From the NCBI RefSeq assembly GCF_036188265.1, contig NZ_CP108093.1, forward strand, positions 3,051,001 through 3,115,000: a stretch of 64,000 bases of DNA, in the 5' to 3' direction. Source of the stretch: Streptomyces sp. NBC_00247. GTDB lineage: Bacteria > Actinomycetota > Actinomycetes > Streptomycetales > Streptomycetaceae. This document shows, piece by piece, positions 1 through 8,667 of the stretch; positions within the stretch are counted from its first letter, which is position 1; each line of letters starts with the position of its first letter. A program made the translations under genes and the position numbers. Under the pieces are notes generated by a model. It saw nothing but the letters and a program-made list of their open reading frames with translations. It searched no databases and was not told the origin of the DNA.

Positions 1-827
1 GGAAGTCCACCATGATCAAGATGATGACCGGAATCATCCGCCCGACCGCCGGGGAACTCCGGGTCGCCGGCCGGGTGCCGCACGCGGACCGTGAGCGGAA
101 CGCCCGCAGCATCGGCGTCGTCTTCGGCCAGCGGACCCAGTTGTGGTGGGACCTGCCGGCCCGGGAGTCCCTCGAAATCCTCCGGGACATCTACGACGTG
201 CCGGCCGACGATCACCGCGCACGCATGCGGGAGTTCGACGACGTCCTCGAACTCTCGCGCTTCTGGGACTCCCCCGTGCGTCAGCTCTCGCTCGGCCAGC
301 GCGTGCGCTGCGACCTCGCCGCCGCGCTCCTCCACGATCCGCAGATCGTGTTCCTCGACGAACCGACGATCGGCATGGACGTGGTCGTGAAGGAGCAGGT
401 ACGCGAGTTCCTGCTGCGCGAGGTCTCCGAGCGGGAACGCACGGTGGTGCTGACCACCCATGACATGACCGAAGTCGCGCACCTCACGCAGCGGGTGGCA
501 CTGATCGACCACGGTCGCATCATGTTCGACGGCGGGATCAAGGAACTCGGCGAGGCCTACGGCAGCACGGCGCTGGTGCACGTGACGTTCACGGAATCCG
601 TCGGCGAGATCGTGGTCGCCGACGCGCACACCGTCACCCACGACGGACGGCGCGCGACCCTCAAGCTCGCACCGGACACCACGCGGAGAGAGGTCATCCG
701 CGCGCTGATCGAGCGGTACCCGGTCGCGGACTTCTCCGTCGAGGAGCAGAGTCTGGAGGATCTGATGCGGACGGTGTACCGGGAAGCCTCGCAGCAACAC
801 CTGAGGCTGGAGGACAACCCCGTATGA
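1..827 (+). CDS. ABC transporter ATP-binding protein (5' end outside window)
   Basis: ATPase subunit of an ABC exporter, expected to hydrolyse ATP on the cytoplasmic face for the two permeases that follow. The frame is open from base 1: the first codons read (G)-K-S-T, the end of a Walker A motif, directly before MIKMMTGI. The ATG at base 12 is therefore internal and about 40-60 N-terminal residues lie upstream of the window. From that ATG, the Q-loop region (VVFGQRTQLWWD) is near residue 40, the signature LSLGQRVR near 93, Walker B (IVFLDEPTIGMD) near 110, and the H-loop (TTHDMTEV) near 146. The shape fits ATPases that pair with ABC2_membrane_6 permeases. It overlaps the next gene by 4 nt (ATGA), indicating translational coupling. 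The substrate is unknown. Confidence 0.93.
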   Translation, partial: KSTMIKMMTGIIRPTAGELRVAGRVPHADRERNARSIGVVFGQRTQLWWDLPARESLEILRDIYDVPADDHRARMREFDDVLELSRFWDSPVRQLSLGQRVRCDLAAALLHDPQIVFLDEPTIGMDVVVKEQVREFLLREVSERERTVVLTTHDMTEVAHLTQRVALIDHGRIMFDGGIKELGEAYGSTALVHVTFTESVGEIVVADAHTVTHDGRRATLKLAPDTTRREVIRALIERYPVADFSVEEQSLEDLMRTVYREASQQHLRLEDNPV

Positions 828-1657
828 CGAACGCGATCCGCACGGCCCCGCGGCCCCGGCGCCCCGCCGCGTGGAAGGCCGTCCGGCTGATTCCGCTGAC
901 CGAACTCTCCCGGTCGGGCCGGATCCTCGGCGGCATGGTCATGACGTCGGTCCAGGTCCTCCTCTTCTACTGGCTCTGGAACGCCGCCTATGCCGCCCGG
1001 GACACCGTGGCGGACATGGACGTCGCGAACGTGGTGACCTACTCGACGGTCGCCATTCTCTTCAGCCGGGTCCGCTGGAACGCGAGGGCGTACAGCGACG
1101 ACAACGTCTCCCACCTCGTACGCAGCGGCTCCATCCTCTACTGGTTCGTCAGGCCGCTGCCTGCACACCGGTTCCACCGGCTCCGGGCCACGGGAGAGAT
1201 GGTCATGGGCGGCTCCTTCGCCCTGGCGGGACTCGTGATCGCGACGCTGGCGGGGCTGGCTTCGCCGCCTTCCTCCGCGGCGGTGGCCGCGGTCTTCCTC
1301 ACCAGCGCCCTCCTGGGCCAGGTGATCGCGTACTACCTGGCGACCCTCGTCGACCTGCTCTGCTTCTGGCTCACCGCCAACAACAGCGTCACGCTGATGT
1401 ACAACTTCGTCCACGACCTGATGTCGGGTGTCTTCGTCCCCGTCTTCTTCTTTCCCGGGTGGCTCGCCACCCTGTCGTCCGTCCTGCCCTTCCAGGCCAT
1501 CATCTCCACACCGCTGTCCTTCTACATCGGCCGCACCGATCTGAGCAGCGCCCCCCACCAGCTCTCCGTCCAGTTGGCGTGGTGCGTCTGCCTGGGACTG
1601 CTCGTCCGCGTGATCTGGTGGTTCGCCTCCCGGCGGCTAGAGATCCAAGGAGGCTGA
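824..1657 (+). CDS. ABC-2 type permease, first subunit
   Basis: Integral membrane permease of 277 residues with about six hydrophobic segments, for example around residues 40-60, 125-150, 155-180, 205-225 and 250-270. The composition and the pairing with a second similar permease fit the ABC2_membrane_6 (DUF990-type) family, whose members work as heterodimers with one shared ATPase. The start ATG overlaps the ATPase stop codon by 4 nt. The next gene starts 5 nt after its stop, preceded by an AAGGAGG-type ribosome binding site that overlaps its last codons. Transport substrate and direction cannot be read from the sequence; related systems are usually treated as exporters. Confidence 0.9.
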   Translation: MTNAIRTAPRPRRPAAWKAVRLIPLTELSRSGRILGGMVMTSVQVLLFYWLWNAAYAARDTVADMDVANVVTYSTVAILFSRVRWNARAYSDDNVSHLVRSGSILYWFVRPLPAHRFHRLRATGEMVMGGSFALAGLVIATLAGLASPPSSAAVAAVFLTSALLGQVIAYYLATLVDLLCFWLTANNSVTLMYNFVHDLMSGVFVPVFFFPGWLATLSSVLPFQAIISTPLSFYIGRTDLSSAPHQLSVQLAWCVCLGLLVRVIWWFASRRLEIQGG

Positions 1658-1662
1658 ACACC

Positions 1663-2505
1663 ATGGCCGTCACCGAGTTCCGCGCCTCGCCCGTGCGGCG
1701 TTTCCGGCGCTATCTGCGCATCTACGGCCGCATCACCGCCCTGAACCTCCGGGCGCGGTTGCAGTACCGCGGTGAGTTCGCCCTCGAAGTGTGCAACGGG
1801 ATCGCCTGGCAGGCGTCAGTGGTGATCTTCACCTCCGTGCTGATCACCCAATTCCCCGGCCTGGGCGGCTGGTCGGCCGGCGGACTCCTGCTCATCGTGA
1901 GCATGCGGATGTTCTGCCACTCCTTCTTCGTCCTGTTCTTCTTCAACGTGATGAGGGTCCCGTTCCTGGTGCACGACGGGAAGATCGACGGCTTTCTCGT
2001 GCGCCCGTTCCCGGTGTACAGCCAGGTCTTGCTGAGTTCGTGCTGCATCAACGCCTTCGGCGACATGACGGTGGCCGTCGCGTTGTTCGTGGCCGCCACG
2101 AAGAGGCTCTCCCTCGCATGGACACCCGGGGCGATTCTGTTCCTCGTGGCCGCCCTGCTCGGTGGAGTGCTGCTCGAAGCGGCCGTCCAGACGGCCCTGG
2201 CCTGCGTCTCGCTCCGTTTTCCCGGTTCGGACACGCTCAGCAGCTGGGTGGGCGACCTGATGGCGACGTTCGGGAACTACCCCCTCACCATCTTTCCCGG
2301 CGCACTCCGGCTGACGTTCACCTTCGTCCTCCCCGTGGCCTTCGTCGCGTATCTTCCGGCCGCTGTACTGGTCGGCGACGTGCACGATTCCGGCATCAGC
2401 GCACCGCTCACTCTGCTGTCCCCGCTCGTGGGGCTTCTCGCCTTCTTCGCCGCGAAATCGCTCTGGAAGCGGAGCCTGCGCATGTACCGCAGTCCGGGCG
2501 GCTGA
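1663..2505 (+). CDS. ABC-2 type permease, second subunit
   Basis: Second membrane subunit of the same ABC system, 280 residues, about six hydrophobic segments and a basic N-terminus (RRFRRYLRIYGR) typical of the cytoplasmic lead-in. The ATG at 1663 was chosen because AAGGAGG lies 8 nt upstream; longer in-frame versions only read through the previous gene out of frame. Residues around 90-115 (VLFFFNVMRVPFLVHDGKID) match the loop found in ABC2_membrane_6 proteins, where a similar run is followed by a G-x-[FL]-D-x-x-L-x-[RK]-P-type motif (here GFLVRPFP). The next gene, a glycosidase, starts 66 nt downstream with no obvious terminator, so a four-gene operon is likely. Confidence 0.9.
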   Translation: MAVTEFRASPVRRFRRYLRIYGRITALNLRARLQYRGEFALEVCNGIAWQASVVIFTSVLITQFPGLGGWSAGGLLLIVSMRMFCHSFFVLFFFNVMRVPFLVHDGKIDGFLVRPFPVYSQVLLSSCCINAFGDMTVAVALFVAATKRLSLAWTPGAILFLVAALLGGVLLEAAVQTALACVSLRFPGSDTLSSWVGDLMATFGNYPLTIFPGALRLTFTFVLPVAFVAYLPAAVLVGDVHDSGISAPLTLLSPLVGLLAFFAAKSLWKRSLRMYRSPGG

Positions 2506-2571
2506 AGGACCGGCGTCACGGACTCTCCCGCACCGCGTTCCTTCCATCCCCTTCTCCTACGGAGGTTCACC

Positions 2572-5118
2572 GTGGTCTCTGCGTTCGGCCCGCCCCGTCC
2601 CCCTCTGCCGGTCCTCCCCGACGACGAGGTGGAACTGCGAAGCCGGGTGGGCGGACTCGACCTGGACCGCAAAGTGGCCCTGCTCACCGGGGTCAGCCAC
2701 TCCGCTCTGGCGGAGGAACCCCGGCTGGGTCTGCGGCGGATCGTCGTCACCGACGGCCCCCAGGGAGTACGCGGCCAGCACGGCGTCGGTCCCGGCCATT
2801 CGCTGCTCGCCCCTGCACCGAGCGCCCTGGGCGCCACCTGGGACAGGGAACTCGCCGAGCGGATGGGAGGTCTCTTCGCCGCCGAAGCCCACCGCAAGGG
2901 TGTCCACGTACTGCTCGCGCCCCTGGTCAACCTCCAGCGCACCCCCGTCGCCGGGCGGCACTTCGAATACTTCGCCGAGGACCCCTTGCTGACCGGCGAG
3001 TTGGCCGCCGGACTCGTCAGGGGCCTCCAGGCCCGTGGGGTGGCCGCGTGCGTCAAGCACTTCGTGGCCAACGAGTCCGAGACGGACCGCACCCGATACC
3101 TCGCGCGGCTCGACGAGCCGACCCTTCGCGAGATCTACCTGAACCCCTTCGAGACCACCGTCCTGGACGGCGGGGCGTGGACCGTCATGGCCGCCTACTC
3201 GGGGCTGGACGACGGTGTCGAGGCCGCCCCGATGACCGAGAACTCACGCATGCTCAGAGGGGTCCTCAAGGGCGACTGGGAGTTCACCGGCGTGGTGATC
3301 AGCGACTGGGCCTCGACCAAGTCCGCCGTGGAGTCCGCCAACGGAGGCCTGGATCTCGTCATGCCGGGGCCCCTCGGCCCCTGGGGGCCCGCCCTGGCCG
3401 AGGCGGTACGGGCGGGCAAGGTCGACGAGTCGGTCATCGACGACAAAGTGGTACGCCTCCTGCGCCTGGCGTCCCGGGTAGGACGCCTGACCGATCCCTG
3501 GGAACCCGGAACGGCCCCCGTGGCGGCGGACCCGCCCCCGCCCGCTCCCTCGGAGTCGGAGATCGCCCTGCTCCGCGAGACCGCCGCCCGCGGCATGGTG
3601 GTGCTGCGCAATGAGCGAGATCTCGTACCGCTGTCCCCCGTCGCCGGCCGCCGGATCGCCCTGATCGGGCACAACGCCGAAGCCACCTACTTCCAGGGGG
3701 GCGGCAGCGCCTACGTGACTCCGCAGCGGACCGTGAACTTCGTGGACGGGTTGCGGGCCGCACTGCCACCGGACGTCGAACTGAGCGTTCACCGGGGTGG
3801 CGACGCACGTGACCACCTGCCCCTGCTGGCCGTCGAGGACCTCGCCACGGACCCGGACGGCACCGGCCCCGGCATCCGCGCCTCCTTCTTCGACCCCTCC
3901 GGACGGCTGCTGGGAAGTGACCTCCGAGCGGCGAGCGACTGGGCCCCGCACTACGGCTTCCCGCCGGGAACGAGCCGCGTCGTCCTGCGATCGGTGCTCA
4001 GCCTCTCCGAGCCCGGAACGCACCAGCTGGAGATCGGTGCCGTCGGCCGCTACCGGGTACGCGTCGACGGAGAGCTCCGCGACCACGCGGAGGACGATCG
4101 CGGCGTGGAACTGATGCTGGACTCCAGCGTCAACCACCCCACGGGTCCGGTCATCGAGATCGTCGTGGACGGCGGGACGCGCCGGGTCGAGCTGGAGGCC
4201 GAACTCTCCGTCATCGACGCCGGCGGTTTCGGCCGTCTCATCAGTGCCAGGTTCCGCCACCTCCCGCCGGGCCCTTCGCGGGAGTCGGAGATCGCCGAGG
4301 CGGTCCTGGCCGCCGAGCGGGCCGAGATCGCCGTCGTCGTCGTCGGCACCAACGAGGAGTCCGAGTCCGAGGGGTGGGACCGTACGACCCTCGACCTGCC
4401 GGGCCACCAGAACGAGCTGGTCCGCAGAGTGGCCGCGGCGAACCCGCGGACCGTCGTGGTGGTGAACGCGGGAGCGCCGGTACTGCTGCCGTGGGCGACG
4501 GAGGTGAACACGATCCTGTGGGCCTGGCTTCCCGGCCAGGAAGCCGGCCACGCCCTGGCGGACGTGCTGCTCGGGCGTGCGGAGGCGACCGGGCGGCTCC
4601 CGTGGACGCTGCCGAGCCGCGCCGAGGACAGTCCGGTACCGCACGCGATCCCCGTGGACGGCTTCGTGGACTACAGCGAGGGCCTGCACGTCGGGCACCG
4701 CGGCTGGGACCGCGCCGACGCCACTCCCGCGTACCCCTTCGGGCACGGTCTCGGGTGGACCACATGGACCTACGAACGCGTCCACGCCCCCCGCACCGTG
4801 GCGGCGGGCCAGGACATCGACGTCCGGGTGCTGCTGGCCAATACGGGCCCCCGGGACGGCCACGAGGTCGTACAGGTGTATCTGGAAGCACCCGTCGACG
4901 ACCCCACCCGCCCCGTCAGGACGCTGAGCGGATTCACCGTCGTCCACTGCGCGGCCGGCACATCCGTGGAAGCCACCGTCAGCGTCCCCCGTCGAGCCCT
5001 TCAGACGTGGGACGCCGTCCTCGGCACATGGCGGACCACGCCCGGCGCCCACCGGCTGCGCATCGGCCGCTCCAGCCGCGATCTGCTTCTCACCGCGCAG
5101 GTCGAAGTCCTCGGCTGA
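2572..5118 (+). CDS. Glycoside hydrolase family 3 beta-glucosidase with PA14 insert
   Basis: Predicted retaining beta-glycosidase, 848 residues, starting at GTG with GGAGG 7 nt upstream. The N-terminal GH3 barrel carries the substrate-binding run KHFVANESETDR (162-173) and the nucleophile motif VVISDWAS with Asp245. The second domain starts near 325 and has the ENEESESEG-like acid/base region (TNEESESEGWDRTTL) around 590. Between them, about residues 400-550, is a PA14-like beta domain beginning GPGIRASFFDPSGR, and the C-terminus (about 740-848) is a fibronectin-III-like domain. No signal peptide is visible, so it is probably cytoplasmic. Sugar specificity cannot be deduced; GH3-PA14 enzymes include beta-glucosidases and xylosidases. 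The operon context suggests a glycoside that is also a transport substrate. Confidence 0.93.
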   Translation: MVSAFGPPRPPLPVLPDDEVELRSRVGGLDLDRKVALLTGVSHSALAEEPRLGLRRIVVTDGPQGVRGQHGVGPGHSLLAPAPSALGATWDRELAERMGGLFAAEAHRKGVHVLLAPLVNLQRTPVAGRHFEYFAEDPLLTGELAAGLVRGLQARGVAACVKHFVANESETDRTRYLARLDEPTLREIYLNPFETTVLDGGAWTVMAAYSGLDDGVEAAPMTENSRMLRGVLKGDWEFTGVVISDWASTKSAVESANGGLDLVMPGPLGPWGPALAEAVRAGKVDESVIDDKVVRLLRLASRVGRLTDPWEPGTAPVAADPPPPAPSESEIALLRETAARGMVVLRNERDLVPLSPVAGRRIALIGHNAEATYFQGGGSAYVTPQRTVNFVDGLRAALPPDVELSVHRGGDARDHLPLLAVEDLATDPDGTGPGIRASFFDPSGRLLGSDLRAASDWAPHYGFPPGTSRVVLRSVLSLSEPGTHQLEIGAVGRYRVRVDGELRDHAEDDRGVELMLDSSVNHPTGPVIEIVVDGGTRRVELEAELSVIDAGGFGRLISARFRHLPPGPSRESEIAEAVLAAERAEIAVVVVGTNEESESEGWDRTTLDLPGHQNELVRRVAAANPRTVVVVNAGAPVLLPWATEVNTILWAWLPGQEAGHALADVLLGRAEATGRLPWTLPSRAEDSPVPHAIPVDGFVDYSEGLHVGHRGWDRADATPAYPFGHGLGWTTWTYERVHAPRTVAAGQDIDVRVLLANTGPRDGHEVVQVYLEAPVDDPTRPVRTLSGFTVVHCAAGTSVEATVSVPRRALQTWDAVLGTWRTTPGAHRLRIGRSSRDLLLTAQVEVLG

Positions 5119-5271
5119 GCCGCGTACACGGCCCGAGAGAGATCGTGTGAACAAGTGCCACGCGCGCTGACCGCTGCAACCGCCCCCGTCCGGGCCGCTT
5201 GGCCAACGGCTGCCCGGCGGGGCGGTCGTGGCGCCCGCGACACGAGGGAGCGACCACCCAGGAGAGCGCGG

Positions 5272-5317
5272 AAAAAAGCAAAAGCCCCAGGTCACGGCGA
5301 GTGAGTCCTGAGGCTTT
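5272..5317 (-). terminator. Factor-independent terminator after tRNA-Thr
   Basis: Reading the minus strand, AAAGCCTCAGG pairs with CCTGGGGCTTT (5281-5317) and is followed by a T-rich run (TTTTGCTTTTTT). It lies 6 nt downstream of the tRNA 3' end, as expected for a single-gene tRNA transcript. Confidence 0.8.
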
Positions 5318-5322
5318 CACAG

Positions 5323-5396
5323 AGCCGCCTTCGGGATTCGAACCCGAGACCTACGCATTACGAGTGCGTTGCTCTGGCCAACTGAGCTAAGGCGGC
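5323..5396 (-). tRNA. tRNA-Thr (anticodon CGU)
   Basis: 74 nt that fold as a tRNA on the minus strand: 7-bp acceptor (GCCGCCT with AGGCGGC), D arm with AGCTCAGTTGG, anticodon arm CGCAC-TCGTAAT-GCG with CGT at positions 34-36, and T arm GGTTCGAATCC. The CCA end is not encoded. It decodes ACG threonine codons. Confidence 0.95.
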
Positions 5397-5545
5397 ACGC
5401 CCTGTCGCACCATGGTGCGATCAGCAGCGGGGCCAAGTCTACACAGTTTCCGACGGTGCTCCGTACCACCCGCCCCACAGGCCCTCCTCGCAGGTCAGGG
5501 CGGTCCTGGGGAGTGCCGGTGCGGGGCGGGACGCGGGGGGCCCAC

Positions 5546-7084
5546 TCAGGTGCACGTGGTGCCCTTCTTGGGGACGTTGCCCTCCAGCAGGTACCGGTTG
5601 ATCGCGGTGTCGATGCAGTCGCTGCCCCGGCCGTACGCGGTGTGGCCGTCGCCGTCGTAGGTGAGCAGGGTGCCGGAGGTGAGCTGGTCGGCGAGGGAGA
5701 CGGCCCACTTGTACGGGGTGGCCGGGTCCCGGGTGGTGCCGACGACGAGGATGGGGTCGGCGCCCTTCGCGTGGGTCGCGTGCGGGGTGCCGGTGGGGTC
5801 GACCGGCCAGTACGCGCAGTTCAGGGCGGCCCACGCGAAGTTCTTGCCGAAGACCGGGGAGGCCTTCTCGAAGCTCGGGACGGCCTTCTCCACGGCGGAG
5901 CTGTCGGAGAAGGCGGCGGGCAGGTCGAGGCAGTTCACCGCGTAGTTGGCGTACATGAGGTTGGCGTACGAGCCGTCGGGCGAGCGCTCGTAGTAGCTGT
6001 CGGAGAGGGCGAGCAGCCCGGAGCCGTCGCCGTGCTGGGCACCCGCGACGGCCTCGCGGAGCTGGGGCCACGCGGACTCGTCGTACATGGCGGCGATCAC
6101 ACCCGTCGTCCCGAGGGACTCGCCCAGCTTCCGGTCCTCGCCGGTCGGCACCGGATGGGCGTCCAGGTCCTCGAAGAGCTTCTTCAGCTCCGCCGCGGCG
6201 TCGGCCGTGCTCCCCGTGCCCAGCGGGCAGTCCTTCTGCTTCACGCAGTCCGCAGCGAAGGACTCGAAGGCGCCCTCGAAGCCGGCCGTCTGGTCGCGGT
6301 TGACGTCGACGGCGGGCAGCGACGGGTCCAGCGCCCCGTCCAGGACCAGGCGCCCCACCCGGTCCGGGAACAGGTCGGCGTAGATCGCGCCCAGGTACGT
6401 ACCGTACGAGGCGCCCACATAGTGCAGCTTCTCGTCGCCCAGGATCTCGCGCAGGATGTCCATGTCGCGCGCCGAGTCGACGGTGGAGACGTACGGGAGG
6501 ATCTCGCCGGAGCGCTTCTCGCAGCCGTCGGCGAACTTCTCGAAGGCGGCGCTCAGCTTCTCGGTCTCCGCCTCGTCGTCCGGCGTGAGGTCCACCTGGG
6601 TGAACGCGTCCATCTCCTTGCCGGTCAGGCATTCGACGGGCTCGCTGCGGGCCACTCCGCGCGGGTCGACGGCCACCATGTCGTACCGGGCGCGGACCTG
6701 TGCGGGGTAGCCGAGGGCCGCGTACCCCTGGAGGTACTCGACGGCCGAGCCGCCGGGGCCGCCCGGGTTCACCAGGAGGGAGCCGATCCGCTCACCCGGC
6801 CCGGTCGCCTTCTTCCGGGAGACGGCCAGATCGATGTCCCCGTCACCGGGCTTCTGGTAGTTCCTCGGCGCCTTCATCGTCGCGCACTGGAAGCCTTCGA
6901 CGCCGCACTCGCCCCACTTCAGCTTCTGCGCGTAGTAGGGGGCGAGGTCCTTGGCGGCCACGGTCGCCGAGGAGCCGACGGCGGACGCGCTGGGCGTCGA
7001 ACCACCGCTCGTGCAGCCGGAGACGAGCAGCCCGGCAGTGCCGAGCCCGATGGCGAGGGTCTGGAGCAGGCGCCTGGAGTCCAT
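5546..7084 (-). CDS. Secreted TAP-like alpha/beta hydrolase (tripeptidyl aminopeptidase family), lipoprotein
   Basis: Predicted extracellular peptidase of the proline iminopeptidase/Streptomyces TAP family (MEROPS S33-like). With the ATG at 7084 the protein has 512 residues and opens with a lipoprotein signal: MDSRR, a hydrophobic stretch, then VSGC with Cys24 as lipidation site. PGGPGGS (about 107-113) is the oxyanion loop, GASYGTYLG holds the nucleophile Ser226, and the C-terminal TAP-like domain supplies Asp (TTRDPATPY) and His (GDGHTAYG). Longer starts (up to 7156) would bury the signal peptide, so the internal ATG is preferred although its ribosome site is weak. It lies downstream of holB by about 128 nt. 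It probably trims tripeptides from exported or environmental proteins. Confidence 0.9.
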   Translation of the reverse strand: MDSRRLLQTLAIGLGTAGLLVSGCTSGGSTPSASAVGSSATVAAKDLAPYYAQKLKWGECGVEGFQCATMKAPRNYQKPGDGDIDLAVSRKKATGPGERIGSLLVNPGGPGGSAVEYLQGYAALGYPAQVRARYDMVAVDPRGVARSEPVECLTGKEMDAFTQVDLTPDDEAETEKLSAAFEKFADGCEKRSGEILPYVSTVDSARDMDILREILGDEKLHYVGASYGTYLGAIYADLFPDRVGRLVLDGALDPSLPAVDVNRDQTAGFEGAFESFAADCVKQKDCPLGTGSTADAAAELKKLFEDLDAHPVPTGEDRKLGESLGTTGVIAAMYDESAWPQLREAVAGAQHGDGSGLLALSDSYYERSPDGSYANLMYANYAVNCLDLPAAFSDSSAVEKAVPSFEKASPVFGKNFAWAALNCAYWPVDPTGTPHATHAKGADPILVVGTTRDPATPYKWAVSLADQLTSGTLLTYDGDGHTAYGRGSDCIDTAINRYLLEGNVPKKGTTCT

Positions 7085-7212
7085 GCCCGGAGCGTAGTCG
7101 AGGGGTGACGAGTCGTCTGATTTCCTCCTCATTCGGGTGAACGGGAGGTGCGGCATCCGACGCGGTGCGCGTGCGCCCCCACCCGCGCCCAGCCCGCACG
7201 CTCAGCCCGCGC

Positions 7213-8418
7213 TCAGCCCGCGCGCAGCGCCATCGTCATCGCCTCGACCGCCAGCAGCGGCGCGACGTTCCGGTCGAGCGCGCGTCGGCAGGCGATCACC
7301 GCCTCGATACGGCGCAGTGTCTGCGACGGCCCGGAGGACTCGGCGATCCGGTCGAGCGCGTCCCGTACGTCGGTGTTGGCGAGGGCGATCCGCGAGCCCA
7401 TCTGAAGGGCCAGCACATCGCGGTAGAAGCCGGTGAGATCGGTGAGGGCGAGATCGAGGCTGTCGCGCTGGGTACGCGTCCTGCGCCGCTTCTGCTTGTC
7501 CTCCAGATCCTTCATCACGCCCGCCGTGCCACGCGGCATCCGGCCGCCCGCGGCCGCCCCGAGCGCCGCCTTCATCTCCTCGGTCTCCTTGACGTCGACC
7601 TCCTCGGCGACCTGCTTGGCGTCCTCGGCGGCCGTGTCGATCAGCTCCTGCGCCGCCTTGAGGCAGCCGCCCACGTCCGCGACGCGCAGCGGGACCTTGA
7701 GCACGGCGGCCCGACGGGCCCGCGCCCGCTCGTCCGTCGCCAGTCGGCGGGCGCGCCCGATGTGGCCCTGGGTCGCACGGGCCGCGGAGTGGGCGCGCTC
7801 CGGGTCGATGCCGTCGCGGCGGATGAGGACGTCCGCCACCGCCTCCACCGGGGGCGTGCTCAGCGTGAGGTGGCGGCAGCGGGAACGGATCGTGGGCAGC
7901 ACGTCCTCCAGCGAAGGCGCGCAGAGCAGCCACACCGTGCGCGGGGCGGGCTCCTCCACGGCTTTGAGCAGGACGTTCCCCGCGCCCTCGGTCAGGCGGT
8001 CGGCGTCCTCCAGGACGATGACCTGCCAGCGGCCCACGGCGGGCGAGAGCTGGGCGCGGCGCACCAGGTCACGGGTCTCCTTCACACCGATGGAGAGCAG
8101 GTCCGTGCGGATCACCTCGACATCGGCGTGGGTGCCGATGAGGCTGGTGTGGCAGCCGTCGCAGAACCCGCAGCCGGGTGCGCCGCCCAGGGCCCGGTCG
8201 GGGCTGGTGCACTGGAGGGCTGCGGCGAAGGCCCGGGCGGCGGTGGACCTGCCGGAACCGGGCGGTCCGGTGAACAGCCAGGCGTGCGTCATCTTCGAGC
8301 CCGGGGGCACGGGCTCGCGCAGGGCCGTCGCGGTGACCAGGACGTCGGCGTCACGGGCGGCAGCCGAGAGCTGCTCCTGCACCCGGTCCTGACCGACCAG
8401 GTCGTCCCATACGGACAT
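7213..8418 (-). CDS. holB: DNA polymerase III subunit delta'
   Basis: Clamp-loader subunit, 401 residues, that helps load the beta sliding clamp. The start MSVWDDLVGQ is characteristic; a GTG two codons earlier (8424) is possible, but GGAAGGG spacing favours the ATG. The AAA+ core shows the P-loop-like GPPGSGRST (about residues 50-58), a zinc-binding cysteine set (CGFCDGCH region near 85-95) found in clamp-loader subunits, a Walker B-like VLEDADRL, and the sensor region RSRCRHL. The C-terminal half (from about 260) is helical and longer than in E. coli, which is usual in actinobacteria. It sits 3' of tmk, as in other Streptomyces, separated by two hairpins. Confidence 0.93.
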   Translation of the reverse strand: MSVWDDLVGQDRVQEQLSAAARDADVLVTATALREPVPPGSKMTHAWLFTGPPGSGRSTAARAFAAALQCTSPDRALGGAPGCGFCDGCHTSLIGTHADVEVIRTDLLSIGVKETRDLVRRAQLSPAVGRWQVIVLEDADRLTEGAGNVLLKAVEEPAPRTVWLLCAPSLEDVLPTIRSRCRHLTLSTPPVEAVADVLIRRDGIDPERAHSAARATQGHIGRARRLATDERARARRAAVLKVPLRVADVGGCLKAAQELIDTAAEDAKQVAEEVDVKETEEMKAALGAAAGGRMPRGTAGVMKDLEDKQKRRRTRTQRDSLDLALTDLTGFYRDVLALQMGSRIALANTDVRDALDRIAESSGPSQTLRRIEAVIACRRALDRNVAPLLAVEAMTMALRAG

Positions 8419-8598
8419 GGTCACCGCCCTTCCGGTGGTGTCGTGCGGTCCTGCGGTGACGAGAACCGGAGGCGTACGGCGCGCCTGCCGTCCTGCTGTG
8501 CGAGAAGCAGGAGGCGTGACCGCGCGCTTCCATTGTGGCGGACCCCACCGACAATCCCGACGCCGTACCGATTCCGGGGCCCCTCCCGGGAGACGCGA

Positions 8599-8634
8599 AC
8601 GCCCCCCGGTCCGGTGATCCGGTCCGGGGGGCGT
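8599..8634 (-). terminator. Hairpin terminator downstream of tmk
   Basis: 16-bp near-perfect stem, ACGCCCCCCGGTCCGG against CCGGTCCGGGGGGCGT with a 4-nt loop. A second perfect 10-bp hairpin with a 2-nt loop (8639-8660) lies between it and the tmk stop. There is no T run, typical of Streptomyces terminators. Confidence 0.7.
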
Positions 8635-8667
8635 CCATCCCGCCGTACTCGTACGGCGGGGCGACCG

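Noticed and set aside
5199..5390. Plus-strand frame ending SGFEPETYALRVRCSGQLS
   Set aside because: It is the antisense reading of tRNA-Thr.
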